64,000 nt of DNA from Oceanospirillaceae bacterium (GCA_013373085.1 JABXIM010000032.1:20614-84613), one strand, 5' to 3'. Positions 8,829 to 18,570 are shown, counted from the first letter of the stretch. Program-made: numbers and translations. The notes: generated by a model from the letters alone, not told the origin.

Positions 8829-9791
8829 ATGAACGATCAGCCTTCCCTTCTTGCGCCCGAGCAGCCACTGGAGCTGCTGCCCCTCGACATCGGGGCCTAT
8901 CGCCACGGTAATACCGGTGTCGATTACTGCCATCGTTTCGACTCCGGTCGCGACGGCCCGGACATGGTGGTTGTCGGTCTCACCCATGGTAACGAGTTCT
9001 GCGGCGCCCATGCGCTGTGCGAGTTACTTGAGCAGGACGTGCGTCCCTTGCGCGGCAGCCTGACGCTGATCTTCAACAACGTCGAGGCCTACCGGCGGTT
9101 CGATCCGCAGCGTCCCTTCGCCAGCCGCTTTGTCGACGAAGACGGCAACCGTGCCTGGCTGCCGGAGCGCCTGAAACACCCGAACAGCGAGGAAACCCGT
9201 CGCGCGGCCCGTATCGCGCCGCTATTGCAGGAGGCCGACTTCGTGCTGGACCTGCATTCAACCAGCCACCCGGTTGCGCCGATGCTGATCTATCCGGAGC
9301 TGCCGGACTGCACCGCACTGGCGGCGACGCTGGCGTTCCCGTTTCCGCAGTTGCTGTACAAGCTGGGCAGTTACCATCCCGGCATGCTGATCTCGTACGC
9401 GATGCAGCATGGCCGTCGCGGCAGCCACGGCATGGTGGCGGAGTGCGGCGCCCATTTCGCCCTCGAAAGCGCACAGCAGGCGCATGCTATTACGCGTCGG
9501 CTGTTGCACCGTTTCGGATTGCTCGCCGAGGACGCGATCGTCCCACCCTGGGGTTATGAGCCCGACCACAGTGCCGGCCACTACCGTATCCGCGACGTCA
9601 TTGAGGCCCGCACCGAGCATTTCCGTTTTGCCGGCAACTATCGCGGCTTCGAGCGGATCGCGCGCGGCGAGGTTTTTGCCCGCGACCCGGATCCGCTGTA
9701 CGCGCCCTTCGACAACTGTACCCTGATCATGCCAGCCCGTGTCCCCGTCTGTGGCACCGAAGCGGTGACTCTGGCGGAGTTCCTAGGATAA
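8829..9791 (+). CDS. AspA/AstE-like zinc-dependent amidohydrolase
   Basis: This 320-residue protein belongs to the succinylglutamate desuccinylase/aspartoacylase (M14-like) family. The zinc site is visible as His53 and Glu56 in THGNE and His143 in LDLHSTS; the conserved FNN and ECGAHF motifs are also present. These enzymes remove an acyl group from an N-acyl amino acid. The AST operon at 25.8-30.5 kb lacks astE, so this unlinked paralogue could serve there, but similarity to dedicated AstE was not established. Start ATG 8829 is chosen over an in-frame codon 27 bases upstream because it lies nearer the family N-terminus. The next gene starts directly after its stop. Confidence 0.8.
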   Translation: MNDQPSLLAPEQPLELLPLDIGAYRHGNTGVDYCHRFDSGRDGPDMVVVGLTHGNEFCGAHALCELLEQDVRPLRGSLTLIFNNVEAYRRFDPQRPFASRFVDEDGNRAWLPERLKHPNSEETRRAARIAPLLQEADFVLDLHSTSHPVAPMLIYPELPDCTALAATLAFPFPQLLYKLGSYHPGMLISYAMQHGRRGSHGMVAECGAHFALESAQQAHAITRRLLHRFGLLAEDAIVPPWGYEPDHSAGHYRIRDVIEARTEHFRFAGNYRGFERIARGEVFARDPDPLYAPFDNCTLIMPARVPVCGTEAVTLAEFLG

Positions 9792-10301
9792 ATGATGTTG
9801 ACCCAGGCCCAGAATGACCTTATCGAGCGCCAGATCGGCCGCAAGCCGCGCGGTATCGTATGCATCGCGCATCAGACGGCCGACGGCATCCCAACAGTGC
9901 TGCAGATGCGCTCATTGGTGGACAAACGCCCCTTTCCGACACTGTACTGGCTGTGTTCGCGCGACTTATACCGGGCCATTGCCGAGATCGAGACTTCGGG
10001 CTGGGTCAAACAGATCGAGCGCGAGCTGCAACAGGATGAAAGCCTGCGCAATGCCTATCGCAAAAACCATGAGGATTACGTCGCGCTGCGTTGGCAGCTG
10101 ATGGACAAGGGCGATCGCGAATGCATCGAACGCCTGGGCTTCATCCACCTGTTCGACCAGTACGGTATCGGCGGTATTGCCCAGTGGGACAAGGTTCGCT
10201 GCCTGCATATGCAGTATGCGCATCATCTGTGCGGCGAGAACGTTATCGGGCAGCGGATGGATGCGGAATTCGGGCTCAAGGAGCTCGCGATTTCGATCTG
10301 A
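9792..10301 (+). CDS. DUF501 family protein
   Basis: This 169-residue cytoplasmic protein matches the DUF501 pattern: an N-terminal GRKPRG with a following cysteine, PTLYWLCSRDLYRAIAEIE in the middle, and a His/Cys-rich C-terminal part (VRCLHMQYAHHLCGENVIG). Function is unknown for the family. It begins ATGATG immediately after the stop of the metalloenzyme gene, so the two form a translationally coupled pair. Conserved Cys and His suggest metal binding, which is inference. Confidence 0.8.
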   Translation: MMLTQAQNDLIERQIGRKPRGIVCIAHQTADGIPTVLQMRSLVDKRPFPTLYWLCSRDLYRAIAEIETSGWVKQIERELQQDESLRNAYRKNHEDYVALRWQLMDKGDRECIERLGFIHLFDQYGIGGIAQWDKVRCLHMQYAHHLCGENVIGQRMDAEFGLKELAISI

Positions 10302-10341
10302 CGCCGCAGTACCGCACCCAACCATACCGGATGCACCAAGC

Positions 10342-10476
10342 GAGGATGGGTGGAGCGTTACATCCCGACGAATTTAAACGGTTCCCTGCGACCGCGGGCA
10401 TCGCGTAACCCGTCAAATCGATCGCAGTACAGATCGATTGCCTTCAGCTGGCGCTGTGGTCGCCCATACTGCGCTC
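10342..10476 (-). repeat. MITE-like intergenic element, copy C (reverse orientation)
   Basis: Starting GAGGATGGGTGGAGCG, it resembles the reverse complement of the right end of the copy at 54976. It then contains AAATCGATCGCAGTACAGAT, the reverse complement of the family core. The far terminus is lost where a 7-base tandem repeat begins, so this copy is truncated or overwritten. Confidence 0.55.
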
Positions 10477-10525
10477 CGATACCCGATACCCGATACCCGA
10501 TACCCGATACCCGATACCCGATACC
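10477..10525. repeat. Seven tandem copies of a 7-base unit
   Basis: The unit CGATACC is repeated seven times without a mismatch, giving 49 bases. It sits between the truncated repeat element and the terminator of the ferredoxin gene, outside any gene. Perfect short tandem repeats of this type change copy number by slippage, so the array is likely variable between strains. Confidence 0.9.
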
Positions 10526-10539
10526 CGAAGTCTGGGCAC

Positions 10540-10569
10540 AAAAAAAGCAGCCACGAAGGCTGCTTTTTC
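10540..10569 (-). terminator. Rho-independent terminator after the ferredoxin gene
   Basis: AGCAGCC (10546-10552), loop ACGAA, GGCTGCT (10558-10564) form a 7-base-pair stem flanked by A-runs and T-runs. On the minus strand it ends the coaD/ferredoxin direction; it could also work on the plus strand. Confidence 0.85.
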
Positions 10570-10584
10570 ACCAAGACCGCCGGC

Positions 10585-10839
<255 letters not shown>

Positions 10840-10866
10840 CTACCTCACTGACTACGGTAAAAAACG

Positions 10867-11727
<861 letters not shown>

Positions 11728-12354
11728 ATGGCCAGACGTACGCCGGAGGAGGCCGCAAAGACGCGACGGGCTTTGTTGCAGGCCGCACTTGATGTGTTCA
11801 GCGAACGGGGTGCGGCCAACGGAACACTCAAGGAAGTGGCGGCCCGGGCAGACGTGACCCACGGAGCGCTTTACTGGCACTTCAAGGATCGCGAGGTGCT
11901 TTTAAGGGAGCTGTTCATCGATTCGGAATTGCCGTTCGAACGGCATTACCTGGAACAGCTGCAGGCGGCGCGGCAGGATGCGCTGATGGCGCTCGAAAGC
12001 TATGTGCTTGCCGTGCTGCAGGAGATCACAGGCAATGAGCAGTCGCGCAAGGTCTTTCGTCTTTTTTATACCGGCAGTGACACCTGCAAGGAGCTGGCGG
12101 CGCTGGCACCGTTGAGGTGCGAGGCGCTGGAGCAGCCTCTGGAGCATATCCGCCAGTTCCTCAAACTGGCGCGAAAGCAGGGCCAGACCGGCTTGAAAAA
12201 ACGCCAGATCGAGCCGATGTCCCGCGCTCTATTCTCTCTCCTGTTTGGCCTGCTGCAGTCATCGCAGCTGGCACCGGACCTTTTTTCCTACGCCCAGCAA
12301 GGACCTTTGCTGGTGCGCAACTGCCTCGATGGACTGCGTGCAGCGGCGAAGTGA
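11728..12354 (+). CDS. TetR/AcrR family transcriptional regulator
   Basis: This 208-residue repressor-type protein has an N-terminal helix-turn-helix (residues about 10-56: TRRALLQAALDVFSERG then ALYWHFKDREVLLRELF). The start MARRTPEEAAKTR resembles AcrR and TtgR, regulators of RND multidrug efflux pumps. The C-terminal ligand-binding domain is helical. No efflux operon is adjacent; the neighbours are housekeeping genes coaD and rsmD, so its targets lie elsewhere or include only itself. A palindrome sits just upstream. Confidence 0.88.
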   Translation: MARRTPEEAAKTRRALLQAALDVFSERGAANGTLKEVAARADVTHGALYWHFKDREVLLRELFIDSELPFERHYLEQLQAARQDALMALESYVLAVLQEITGNEQSRKVFRLFYTGSDTCKELAALAPLRCEALEQPLEHIRQFLKLARKQGQTGLKKRQIEPMSRALFSLLFGLLQSSQLAPDLFSYAQQGPLLVRNCLDGLRAAAK

Positions 12355-12412
12355 GGATGCCGCTTTGCGTGCTCCTCCCGGCGCGGTGCAGGCGCGCCGC
12401 TGGCGGCACGTT

Positions 12413-13039
12413 TTACTGTTCCGGCTCCGTTTCACGTATAAAGAGCCGGTAGCTGACCTGGCCCGCAGTCTTGCTGCGCAGCTCCCGCCAGTTGTCGGGC
12501 AGTCGCGGCATCCCCAGCTCCGATTCCGCCTCTATATAGATCAGAGCCTGGTCGGCGAGCAGCTTGCGCGACTCGAGCAGCTCGCAGGCCAGTGGCAGCA
12601 GGTCGCAGCGAAAGGGCGGGTCGAGGAACACCAGGTCGTAGCGAGGCTCCAAGTCGGTCTGGCGCTGGCCTAGCCACTCCATCGCCGCAGCCTGCACGAC
12701 CTCGGCGTTGCCGGCCTTGAGCAGGTGCAGGTTCTCGCGCAGGCGCTGCGTCACCGCCGGTGCATTGTCGACGAAGGTGACGCTTTCGGCGCCGCGCGAC
12801 AGTGCTTCCAGCCCCAGGGCGCCGCTGCCGGCGAACAGATCCAGGCAGCGTGCGCCGGGCACGTAGGTCTGGAGCCAGTTGAACAGGGTTTCCCTGACCC
12901 GGTCGGGGGTCGGGCGCAGGCCCTGGATGGCGGGAAAGCCGAGACGGCGGCCGCGCCAGTCGCCGGCGATAATGCGCAGCTCGCCTTCATCCGCTATGGC
13001 CGGCCTGGTCTGGCTTCGGCGTCTGTTGTGTCGTCCCAT
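12413..13039 (-). CDS. rsmD: 16S rRNA (guanine966-N2)-methyltransferase
   Basis: This 208-residue SAM-dependent enzyme methylates N2 of G966 in 16S rRNA. Motif I is CLDLFAGSGALGLEALSRG and the catalytic tetrapeptide is DPPF in YDLVFLDPPF. The N-terminal GDWRGRRLGFPAIQGLRPTPDRVRETLFNWL is diagnostic of RsmD. It begins with a basic extension (MGRHNRRRSQ). It lies downstream of the M16-like gene on the same strand, an order seen across gammaproteobacteria next to ftsY. Confidence 0.95.
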   Translation of the reverse strand: MGRHNRRRSQTRPAIADEGELRIIAGDWRGRRLGFPAIQGLRPTPDRVRETLFNWLQTYVPGARCLDLFAGSGALGLEALSRGAESVTFVDNAPAVTQRLRENLHLLKAGNAEVVQAAAMEWLGQRQTDLEPRYDLVFLDPPFRCDLLPLACELLESRKLLADQALIYIEAESELGMPRLPDNWRELRSKTAGQVSYRLFIRETEPEQ

Positions 13040-13116
13040 GGGTATTCCAGTTGATCGTTATCCGCTCGAGGTGGCCAAGGGCCACACTCCTTTGCACACA
13101 TCTTTCCCTCGCGGCG

Positions 13117-14292
13117 TCACGGGTCGTTGAGATCGATGCGAATCCAGGGTTCGGGGTCGAGATAGTGCGACATCCGTGCGGCGATGTCATCTTTTGCCGC
13201 GCTTTGCAAAGCGTCGGCGAGGGCATCCAGGCGGCGGTCCGGTAGCCGGTAGAAGGCGATGTCGGCCAGCAGGTCCAGCTGGCCGTCGGCGCTATCCAGC
13301 CGCGATCGGTATTCGCGCTCGAGTTGTTCCCGGGCCGTGCCGACCGGCGCTTCGGCTTCACGCAGTAGCGCCCGTGGGTCGCCGATGCTGGCCGGCAGGA
13401 TCAGCGCCCGGAACCCGCCCCGGTGCAAGGGCTGCCACAGCAGCCGGTACTGCAGTCCGGGCTGCCGGTCGAGCAAACGCTGGAGACTGCCGAAGGCGAT
13501 CAGTTCGGCGGCATAGCCGGCGTTGTCACGGCCTGGCGCCGGGCCACCCAGAAGCCGCATAGCGGGCTGGCGGGCGTCTTCCAGGACCAGGCGCAGACGA
13601 GGTTCCGGTGGCAGTCGGGCGGCGCTGACCGGTTCCCGCGACATGCCCGCGGGTAGTGCTGCGGCAGCACGTGCGGCAAAGGCGTCGGCGTCGGGGCCGC
13701 CGATCAGCACCAGAGGTACCTGCTCGGCCAGCAAGGTCTGGCGTGCCTGCAGCCACTGGACGGAAACGTCCTGAACCGGCGTGGTCAGCAGGTTGAGGCG
13801 GTAACTGTTAAGCAAAAGCTGGTCCGGGGACCGGCTTTCGAGATAGTCGCGCGCCCGCAACCGCTGCAACTGTCTTGCCAGCGGTGCCGGTGCCAGCGGT
13901 GCCGCGAGCTCGTCGAGCAGCGCGCTGAGGTCGGGCCCTTCGCCGCCGGCCGGCCAGCGAATGCTCACCTCCAGGCGGTCCGTCCGGGGGCTTACCGTAA
14001 CCGGGCGGTCTGTTTTTGACAGACGGGACTCGAGTTCCGCGGCCAGGGCCTGTTGGGCGGTCAGCTGATCGGGTGTGATCGCAATATCGGTCGCGAATAG
14101 CAGCCGGACTTGGTTGGCCGGGCTGTCGGGCTGATGCAGCCAGTACAGTGCGCGGCCCGGTTCCTGGTGAATTGCCGGTGCACTGTTCTCGTCCGGGCCG
14201 AGCGATGCCAGCAGCAGAATCAGTCCCGGCAGAAGCCAGAGCAGCACCTTCAGGGTCCGGCGGCTGAAGCGCGGCCGGTAAATCTCGGGCAT
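13117..14292 (-). CDS. Membrane-anchored M16-like protein lacking the catalytic motif
   Basis: This 391-residue protein starts with a basic segment and one hydrophobic helix (residues about 13-30, LKVLLWLLPGLILLLASLG), so it is probably anchored in the inner membrane with a periplasmic body. The body shows M16 (pitrilysin-like) features: PLVLIGGPDADAF, a segment around GYAAELIAFGSLQRLL, and GLQYRLLWQPLHRGGFRALI. The zinc motif HxxEH is absent. In related genomes this place between rsmD and ftsY commonly holds M16 peptidase genes, so this may be the surviving non-catalytic subunit or a degenerate descendant. It is divergent from ftsY. Confidence 0.6.
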   Translation of the reverse strand: MPEIYRPRFSRRTLKVLLWLLPGLILLLASLGPDENSAPAIHQEPGRALYWLHQPDSPANQVRLLFATDIAITPDQLTAQQALAAELESRLSKTDRPVTVSPRTDRLEVSIRWPAGGEGPDLSALLDELAAPLAPAPLARQLQRLRARDYLESRSPDQLLLNSYRLNLLTTPVQDVSVQWLQARQTLLAEQVPLVLIGGPDADAFAARAAAALPAGMSREPVSAARLPPEPRLRLVLEDARQPAMRLLGGPAPGRDNAGYAAELIAFGSLQRLLDRQPGLQYRLLWQPLHRGGFRALILPASIGDPRALLREAEAPVGTAREQLEREYRSRLDSADGQLDLLADIAFYRLPDRRLDALADALQSAAKDDIAARMSHYLDPEPWIRIDLNDP

Positions 14293-14459
14293 GGGTCTTA
14301 CCTGTTATCGTCCGGTGGCACCGGCGCACTTTGTGGCAGGAAAAAATTCCCTTTCGTGCAGTGCCGCGACGGCAAAAATGGGCAAACTCCTATGATAAGA
14401 TATCGCGCTCGACGGGTAAGCTGTACAGGATACTTCAGGTGGAAGTTTTATTTAGATGG

Positions 14460-15833
14460 ATGGTCGACAACGGATTGAATCCTTCGATCGTAACCTGGGT
14501 CGGAGCGGCCGTGTTCCTGGCGATCATGCTCGGAATCTATTTCTACATCCGGGGTGACAAGGACTCGGGCGTCGAGGCCGGCCAAACTGCCAAGGCGCAG
14601 AAAAAGCATGCCGCCAAAACGGACAAGCCCGCGGCGGTGAAGCAGACGTCTGCCGAGCCGGCTGCAGCGGCAAAAACCGCTGAGTCGAAAACAACCGAGT
14701 CGGGCGAGGCCGAGCCCACAATCGAGCAGCCGGCCGCGGCAGCCGCCGCTGCTTTAGAGCTGGAGCCCAAACCGGAACCCGAAACCAAGCCGGAACCGGA
14801 ACTCGAAACCAAACCGGAACCCGAAGCCAAACCGGAACCGGAACCGGAACCGGAACCGGAACCGGTGGCTGCCGCCGCGCCGCCGGTCGCTGCTGACAGC
14901 GCCGAGAAACCGCGCAGTATGCTCGCCCGGATCCGGGCCGGTCTGAGCCGCACCAAGTCCAATCTCGGTGAGAAGCTCGGTAATCTCTTTCTCGGCGCCA
15001 AGGAGATCGATGACGAACTGCTCGAGGATATCGAGACCCTGCTGCTGACCGCCGACGTCGGCATGGAAGCGACCACTGAGATCATCAAGCGTCTCACCGA
15101 CCGGGTCGAGCGCAATCAGCTGTCCGACCCTGCCGCGCTGCAGCAGGCGCTGCAGGAAGAGCTGGCGTCGCTGCTGCATGAAGTCGAGCAGCCGCTGGAC
15201 GTGTCGATGGCCAAGGAAAAGCGTCCCTACGTCATCCTGATGGTGGGCGTAAACGGCGTCGGCAAGACCACCACCATCGGCAAACTGGCCAAGCGTTACC
15301 AGGCCGAAGGCAAGTCGGTGATGCTGGCGGCAGGGGATACCTTCCGAGCCGCGGCGGTCGAGCAGCTGCAGGTATGGGGTGAGCGCAATGCCGTGCCGGT
15401 GGTGGCGCAGCACACCGGCGCCGACTCGGCTTCGGTGCTGTACGACGCGCTGCAGTCCGCCAAGGCACGCGACGTCGATGTGCTGATCGCCGATACCGCC
15501 GGACGCCTGCAGAACAAGGACAACCTGATGCAGGAGTTGCAAAAGGTCGTGCGCGTGATGCAGAAGCTGGATCCGGAAGCTCCGCACGAGGTGATGCTGG
15601 TGCTGGATGCCGGTACCGGCCAGAACGCCCTGAGCCAGGCACGGATCTTCCGCGAGGCGGTCGGCGTCAGCGGTATCACCCTGACCAAGCTCGACGGCAC
15701 CGCCAAGGGCGGTATTATTTTTGCCATCGCCAAGCAGCTTGGCCTGCCGATCCGTTATATCGGCGTGGGTGAACAGGCGGAGGACCTGCGGCCCTTTGCC
15801 GCCGACGACTTCGTCAAGGCGTTGTTCGACTGA
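14460..15833 (+). CDS. ftsY: Signal recognition particle receptor FtsY with N-terminal membrane segment
   Basis: This GTPase receives SRP-ribosome complexes at the inner membrane. From ATG 14460 it has 457 residues: a hydrophobic segment at about 8-30 (VTWVGAAVFLAIMLGIYFYI), an Ala/Glu/Lys linker with Lys-Pro-Glu repeats, then the NG domain with GVNGVGKTT (G1), AGDTFRAAA, ADTAGR (G3) and TKLDGTAKGG (G4). E. coli FtsY has an acidic A domain but no membrane helix. The start could also be GTG 14439, and the frame stays open to 14331; all options keep the helix. A CCGGAA tandem repeat underlies part of the linker. It heads ftsY-ftsE-ftsX. Confidence 0.93.
   Translation: MVDNGLNPSIVTWVGAAVFLAIMLGIYFYIRGDKDSGVEAGQTAKAQKKHAAKTDKPAAVKQTSAEPAAAAKTAESKTTESGEAEPTIEQPAAAAAAALELEPKPEPETKPEPELETKPEPEAKPEPEPEPEPEPVAAAAPPVAADSAEKPRSMLARIRAGLSRTKSNLGEKLGNLFLGAKEIDDELLEDIETLLLTADVGMEATTEIIKRLTDRVERNQLSDPAALQQALQEELASLLHEVEQPLDVSMAKEKRPYVILMVGVNGVGKTTTIGKLAKRYQAEGKSVMLAAGDTFRAAAVEQLQVWGERNAVPVVAQHTGADSASVLYDALQSAKARDVDVLIADTAGRLQNKDNLMQELQKVVRVMQKLDPEAPHEVMLVLDAGTGQNALSQARIFREAVGVSGITLTKLDGTAKGGIIFAIAKQLGLPIRYIGVGEQAEDLRPFAADDFVKALFD
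14832..14861 (+). repeat. In-frame CCGGAA hexamer tandem repeat in ftsY linker
   Basis: Five perfect CCGGAA units, preceded by related imperfect units from about 14770, encode Pro-Glu repeats. Because the unit is six bases, slippage would alter linker length without shifting the frame. Confidence 0.85.
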
Positions 15834-15859
15834 CCCGCTACACCTGAAGGGAATCTGCC

Positions 15860-16531
15860 ATGGCACTGATCAGCTTCGACAATGTCAGCAAGCGCTATCC
15901 CAGCGGCCAGGAGGCGTTGAGTAACGTCTCGTTCACGCTGCGGGAGGGGGAAATGGCTTTCCTGACCGGTCACTCGGGGGCCGGCAAGAGCACCCTGCTA
16001 CGCATGATCATGCTGATGGAGCGCCCGTCACAGGGGGATGTCGTGGTCGGCGAGCAGAACCTGTCGCGGCTGGCGCGGCGCGAGCTGCCATACCACCGAC
16101 GTCGCATCGGCGTGGTGTTTCAGAACCATCAGCTGCTGTTCGATCGCAGTGTCTTCGAGAATGTCGTGCTGCCGCTGCAGATCTGTGGCTATGGCGCCGA
16201 GGATGCGGCTCGCCGGGTCCGGGCGGCACTGAACAAGGTCGGGCTGCTGGACAAGGAAAAGTTCAATCCGATCAGCCTGTCGAGCGGTGAGCAGCAGCGC
16301 GTCGGTATCGCGCGGGCCATCGTGCACAAGCCGCAGGTATTGCTGGCGGACGAGCCTACGGGCAACCTGGACCCGCAGCTGTCGGAAGAAATCATGAAGC
16401 TGTTTCAGCAATTCAACCGGGTCGGCACCACGGTGCTGATCGCCAGCCACGACCTGGGGCTGATCGAACGCATGCGCCACCGCACGCTGGTGCTGCGCAA
16501 CGGGAGGTTGATCGCCGATGGCCGTGGATAA
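15860..16531 (+). CDS. ftsE: Cell division ATP-binding protein FtsE
   Basis: This 223-residue ABC ATPase pairs with FtsX to control septal peptidoglycan hydrolases during division. It starts MALISFDNVSKRYPSGQEAL. Walker A GHSGAGKSTL is at about residues 36-45, the signature reads LSSGEQQRVGIARA, and Walker B is VLLADEPTGNLD. The start follows AAGGGAA. It lies 26 bases after ftsY and overlaps ftsX by 14 bases, the standard ftsYEX arrangement. Confidence 0.97.
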   Translation: MALISFDNVSKRYPSGQEALSNVSFTLREGEMAFLTGHSGAGKSTLLRMIMLMERPSQGDVVVGEQNLSRLARRELPYHRRRIGVVFQNHQLLFDRSVFENVVLPLQICGYGAEDAARRVRAALNKVGLLDKEKFNPISLSSGEQQRVGIARAIVHKPQVLLADEPTGNLDPQLSEEIMKLFQQFNRVGTTVLIASHDLGLIERMRHRTLVLRNGRLIADGRG

Positions 16532-17525
16532 CCGTAATGCCCGGCCGGAGCGCCGTGAGCCCCCCGCGCCGGTTCGCCGCGGCGCCGAACAGCACCGGAT
16601 TGCGCTGCGTGACCGTAACCGCAACTGGCGCCGACATCACCTTCTGGTCGCCCGCCAGAGCTGGTCACGGCTCTTCGCCACGCCGCTGCCGACGCTGATC
16701 ACGCTGGCGGTACTGGCGATTGCGCTGGCGCTGCCGGGCTTTCTGCTGACCGGACTCGCCAACGTCCAGCGCCTGAGCGACGGCTGGGATCACGAGCCGC
16801 GTATCAGTCTCTATCTGCGTGCCGATCTCGATGACGCCGCCGCGGACCGTTTCAGCCGCAGTCTGCTGCTGCGCGATGACCTCGCTTCGGTGGAACTTGT
16901 TAGCCGGGAACAGGGGCTTATCGAATTCCGACAGCTGTCAGGCTTCGGCAATATCGTCGATCTGCTGGACGAGAATCCGTTGCCGGCGGTGATCCTGGCA
17001 CAGCCGGCCAGGACCGGCCTGACCGAGCTGCCGCTGATCAAGGCCCGCCTGCAGGAGTTGCCGGAAGTGGATGAAGCGGTGCTGGATATGGAATGGCTGC
17101 AACGCCTCAATGCCTTCGTCCTGCTGGCCGAGCGAACCGTACTGGTGCTGGGGCTGCTGTTGGCGCTGGCGGTGCTGCTGGTGGTCGGCAATACCATCCG
17201 GCTGGCGATCGAAAGCCGTCGCGACGAAATCGTGGTCGCCAAGCTGGTGGGGGGGACCGATGCCTGGGTACGCCGCCCCTTCCTTTACAGCGGCGTCTGG
17301 TACGGTCTGCTCGGCGCGGTGCTGGCCTGGTGCCTGATTCAGTTCAGCCTGCTGCTGCTGCAGGAGCCGGTGACCGAACTGGCGCGCCTGTACCGCAGCG
17401 ACTTCGAACCCTCGGGGCTGGGCTTCGCCGGTGCCCTGCTGCTGCTCGGCTGCAGCCTGGTGCTGGGCTGGCTCGGTGCCTGGCTGGCGGTCGGCCACCA
17501 TATGCGGGAAATCGAGCCGTCATGA
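16518..17525 (+). CDS. ftsX: Cell division membrane protein FtsX
   Basis: This 335-residue inner-membrane partner of FtsE has an Arg-rich cytoplasmic N-terminus (residues 1-55), a first membrane helix (about 57-77), a periplasmic domain with RISLYLRADLDD and FGNIVDLLDENPLP, and three C-terminal helices. The typical NTIRLAIESRRDEIVVAKLVGGTDAWVRRPFLYSG follows the second helix and contacts FtsE. The start overlaps the ftsE 3' end. A sigmaE-like promoter for rpoH lies shortly after the stop. Confidence 0.96.
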   Translation: MAVDNRNARPERREPPAPVRRGAEQHRIALRDRNRNWRRHHLLVARQSWSRLFATPLPTLITLAVLAIALALPGFLLTGLANVQRLSDGWDHEPRISLYLRADLDDAAADRFSRSLLLRDDLASVELVSREQGLIEFRQLSGFGNIVDLLDENPLPAVILAQPARTGLTELPLIKARLQELPEVDEAVLDMEWLQRLNAFVLLAERTVLVLGLLLALAVLLVVGNTIRLAIESRRDEIVVAKLVGGTDAWVRRPFLYSGVWYGLLGAVLAWCLIQFSLLLLQEPVTELARLYRSDFEPSGLGFAGALLLLGCSLVLGWLGAWLAVGHHMREIEPS

Positions 17526-17593
17526 ATCCTGCACACTTGCGGTTTAAAGTGGTTATCGCTAAGTTATCTCGTCCGCTGGCGGAATATTCGGCC

Positions 17594-17621
17594 GGAACTT
17601 AACGCTTTAGGCCCGGTCATA
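17594..17621 (+). promoter_or_regulatory. Candidate sigmaE (RpoE) promoter of rpoH
   Basis: GGAACTT (17594-17600), a 15-base spacer and GTCATA (17616-17621) match the E. coli sigmaE consensus GGAACTT-N15/16-GTCnnA. It lies 43 bases before the rpoH start, in keeping with the known sigmaE-dependent promoter of E. coli rpoH. Confidence 0.65.
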
Positions 17622-17664
17622 GCAGCGGATTCAACGTGTTACTGTATCTGTGAGGTCAAACTGA

Positions 17665-18522
17665 ATGGGCAAGAGCCTGCAACTCGTCGAACACCTCTCT
17701 CCGGGTCGTAACCTGGATGCCTACATGCAGTCGGTCAGCTCGATCGCTGTGCTGTCGGCCGAGGAAGAGCGAGAGCTGGCGGAGCGCCTGTACTACCAGA
17801 ATGATCTGGAAGCGGCGCGCCGGCTGGTCATGTCGCATCTGCGTTTCGTCGTACACATTGCCAAGACCTATTCCGGTTATGGCTTGCAGCTGGGTGATCT
17901 GATCCAGGAAGGTAACGTCGGCCTGATGAAGGCGGTCAAGCGTTTCGACCCGAACATGGGGGTACGCCTGGTGTCCTTCGCCGTGCACTGGATCAAGGCC
18001 GAGATGCACGAATTCATCCTGCGCAACTGGCGCATCGTCAAGATCGCCACCACCAAGGCGCAGCGCAAACTGTTCTTCAACCTGCGTTCGCAGAAGAAGA
18101 GCCTGGGCTGGATGACCAATGAAGAGGTCAAGGCCGTGGCCGAGGATCTGGGTGTCGAAACCACCGTGGTACGGCAAATGGAAGGCCGCCTGGCGTCCGC
18201 CGACACCGCCTTCGACGCGCCGGTTGACGAGGACGAAGACCGTGCCTACCTGGCGCCTGCCAGCTACCTCGAGGACCACAGTGCCGATCCGGCGCTGCAG
18301 CTCGAAAACGCCGACTGGGAACAGCAGTCGCAGCAGAAGCTGGTGGCGGCGATGCAGCAGCTCGACGAACGCAGCCAGGATATCCTGGTGCAACGCTGGC
18401 TGCAGGAGGAAAAGGCCACCCTGCACGAGCTGGCCGCGAAGTACCAGGTGTCCGCCGAACGGATCCGGCAGCTGGAAAAGAATGCGATGAAGAAAATCAA
18501 GGGCTCGCTGCTTCAGGCCTGA
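17665..18522 (+). CDS. rpoH: RNA polymerase heat-shock sigma factor sigma32
   Basis: This 285-residue sigma factor directs transcription of heat-shock genes such as clpB at the right end of the window. Region 2 contains [21 protein letters not shown] and [24 protein letters not shown]. The RpoH box QRKLFFNLR follows directly and separates it from RpoD and RpoS. Region 4 ends with [29 protein letters not shown]. The start is preceded by GAGG. Length equals the family norm (284-285). A GC-rich hairpin follows the stop. Confidence 0.97.
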   Translation: MGKSLQLVEHLSPGRNLDAYMQSVSSIAVLSAEEERELAERLYYQNDLEAARRLVMSHLRFVVHIAKTYSGYGLQLGDLIQEGNVGLMKAVKRFDPNMGVRLVSFAVHWIKAEMHEFILRNWRIVKIATTKAQRKLFFNLRSQKKSLGWMTNEEVKAVAEDLGVETTVVRQMEGRLASADTAFDAPVDEDEDRAYLAPASYLEDHSADPALQLENADWEQQSQQKLVAAMQQLDERSQDILVQRWLQEEKATLHELAAKYQVSAERIRQLEKNAMKKIKGSLLQA

Positions 18523-18542
18523 AGCTGACCCGAACCGCTCCA

Positions 18543-18570
18543 GGGCCGCCTCAGGGCGGCCTTGTCGTTT
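18543..18570 (+). terminator. Terminator of rpoH
   Basis: GGCCGCC (18544-18550), loop TCAG, GGCGGCC (18555-18561) is a perfect stem followed by TTGTCGTTT, a moderately T-rich tail. Confidence 0.65.

Noticed and set aside
10477..10525. Repeat array considered as CRISPR
   Set aside because: Units are 7 bases with no spacers, and no cas gene is present.
14331..14459. N-terminal extension of FtsY encoded upstream of 14460
   Set aside because: It is basic and unlike FtsY proteins, and it overlaps the promoter region shared with the divergent M16-like gene.
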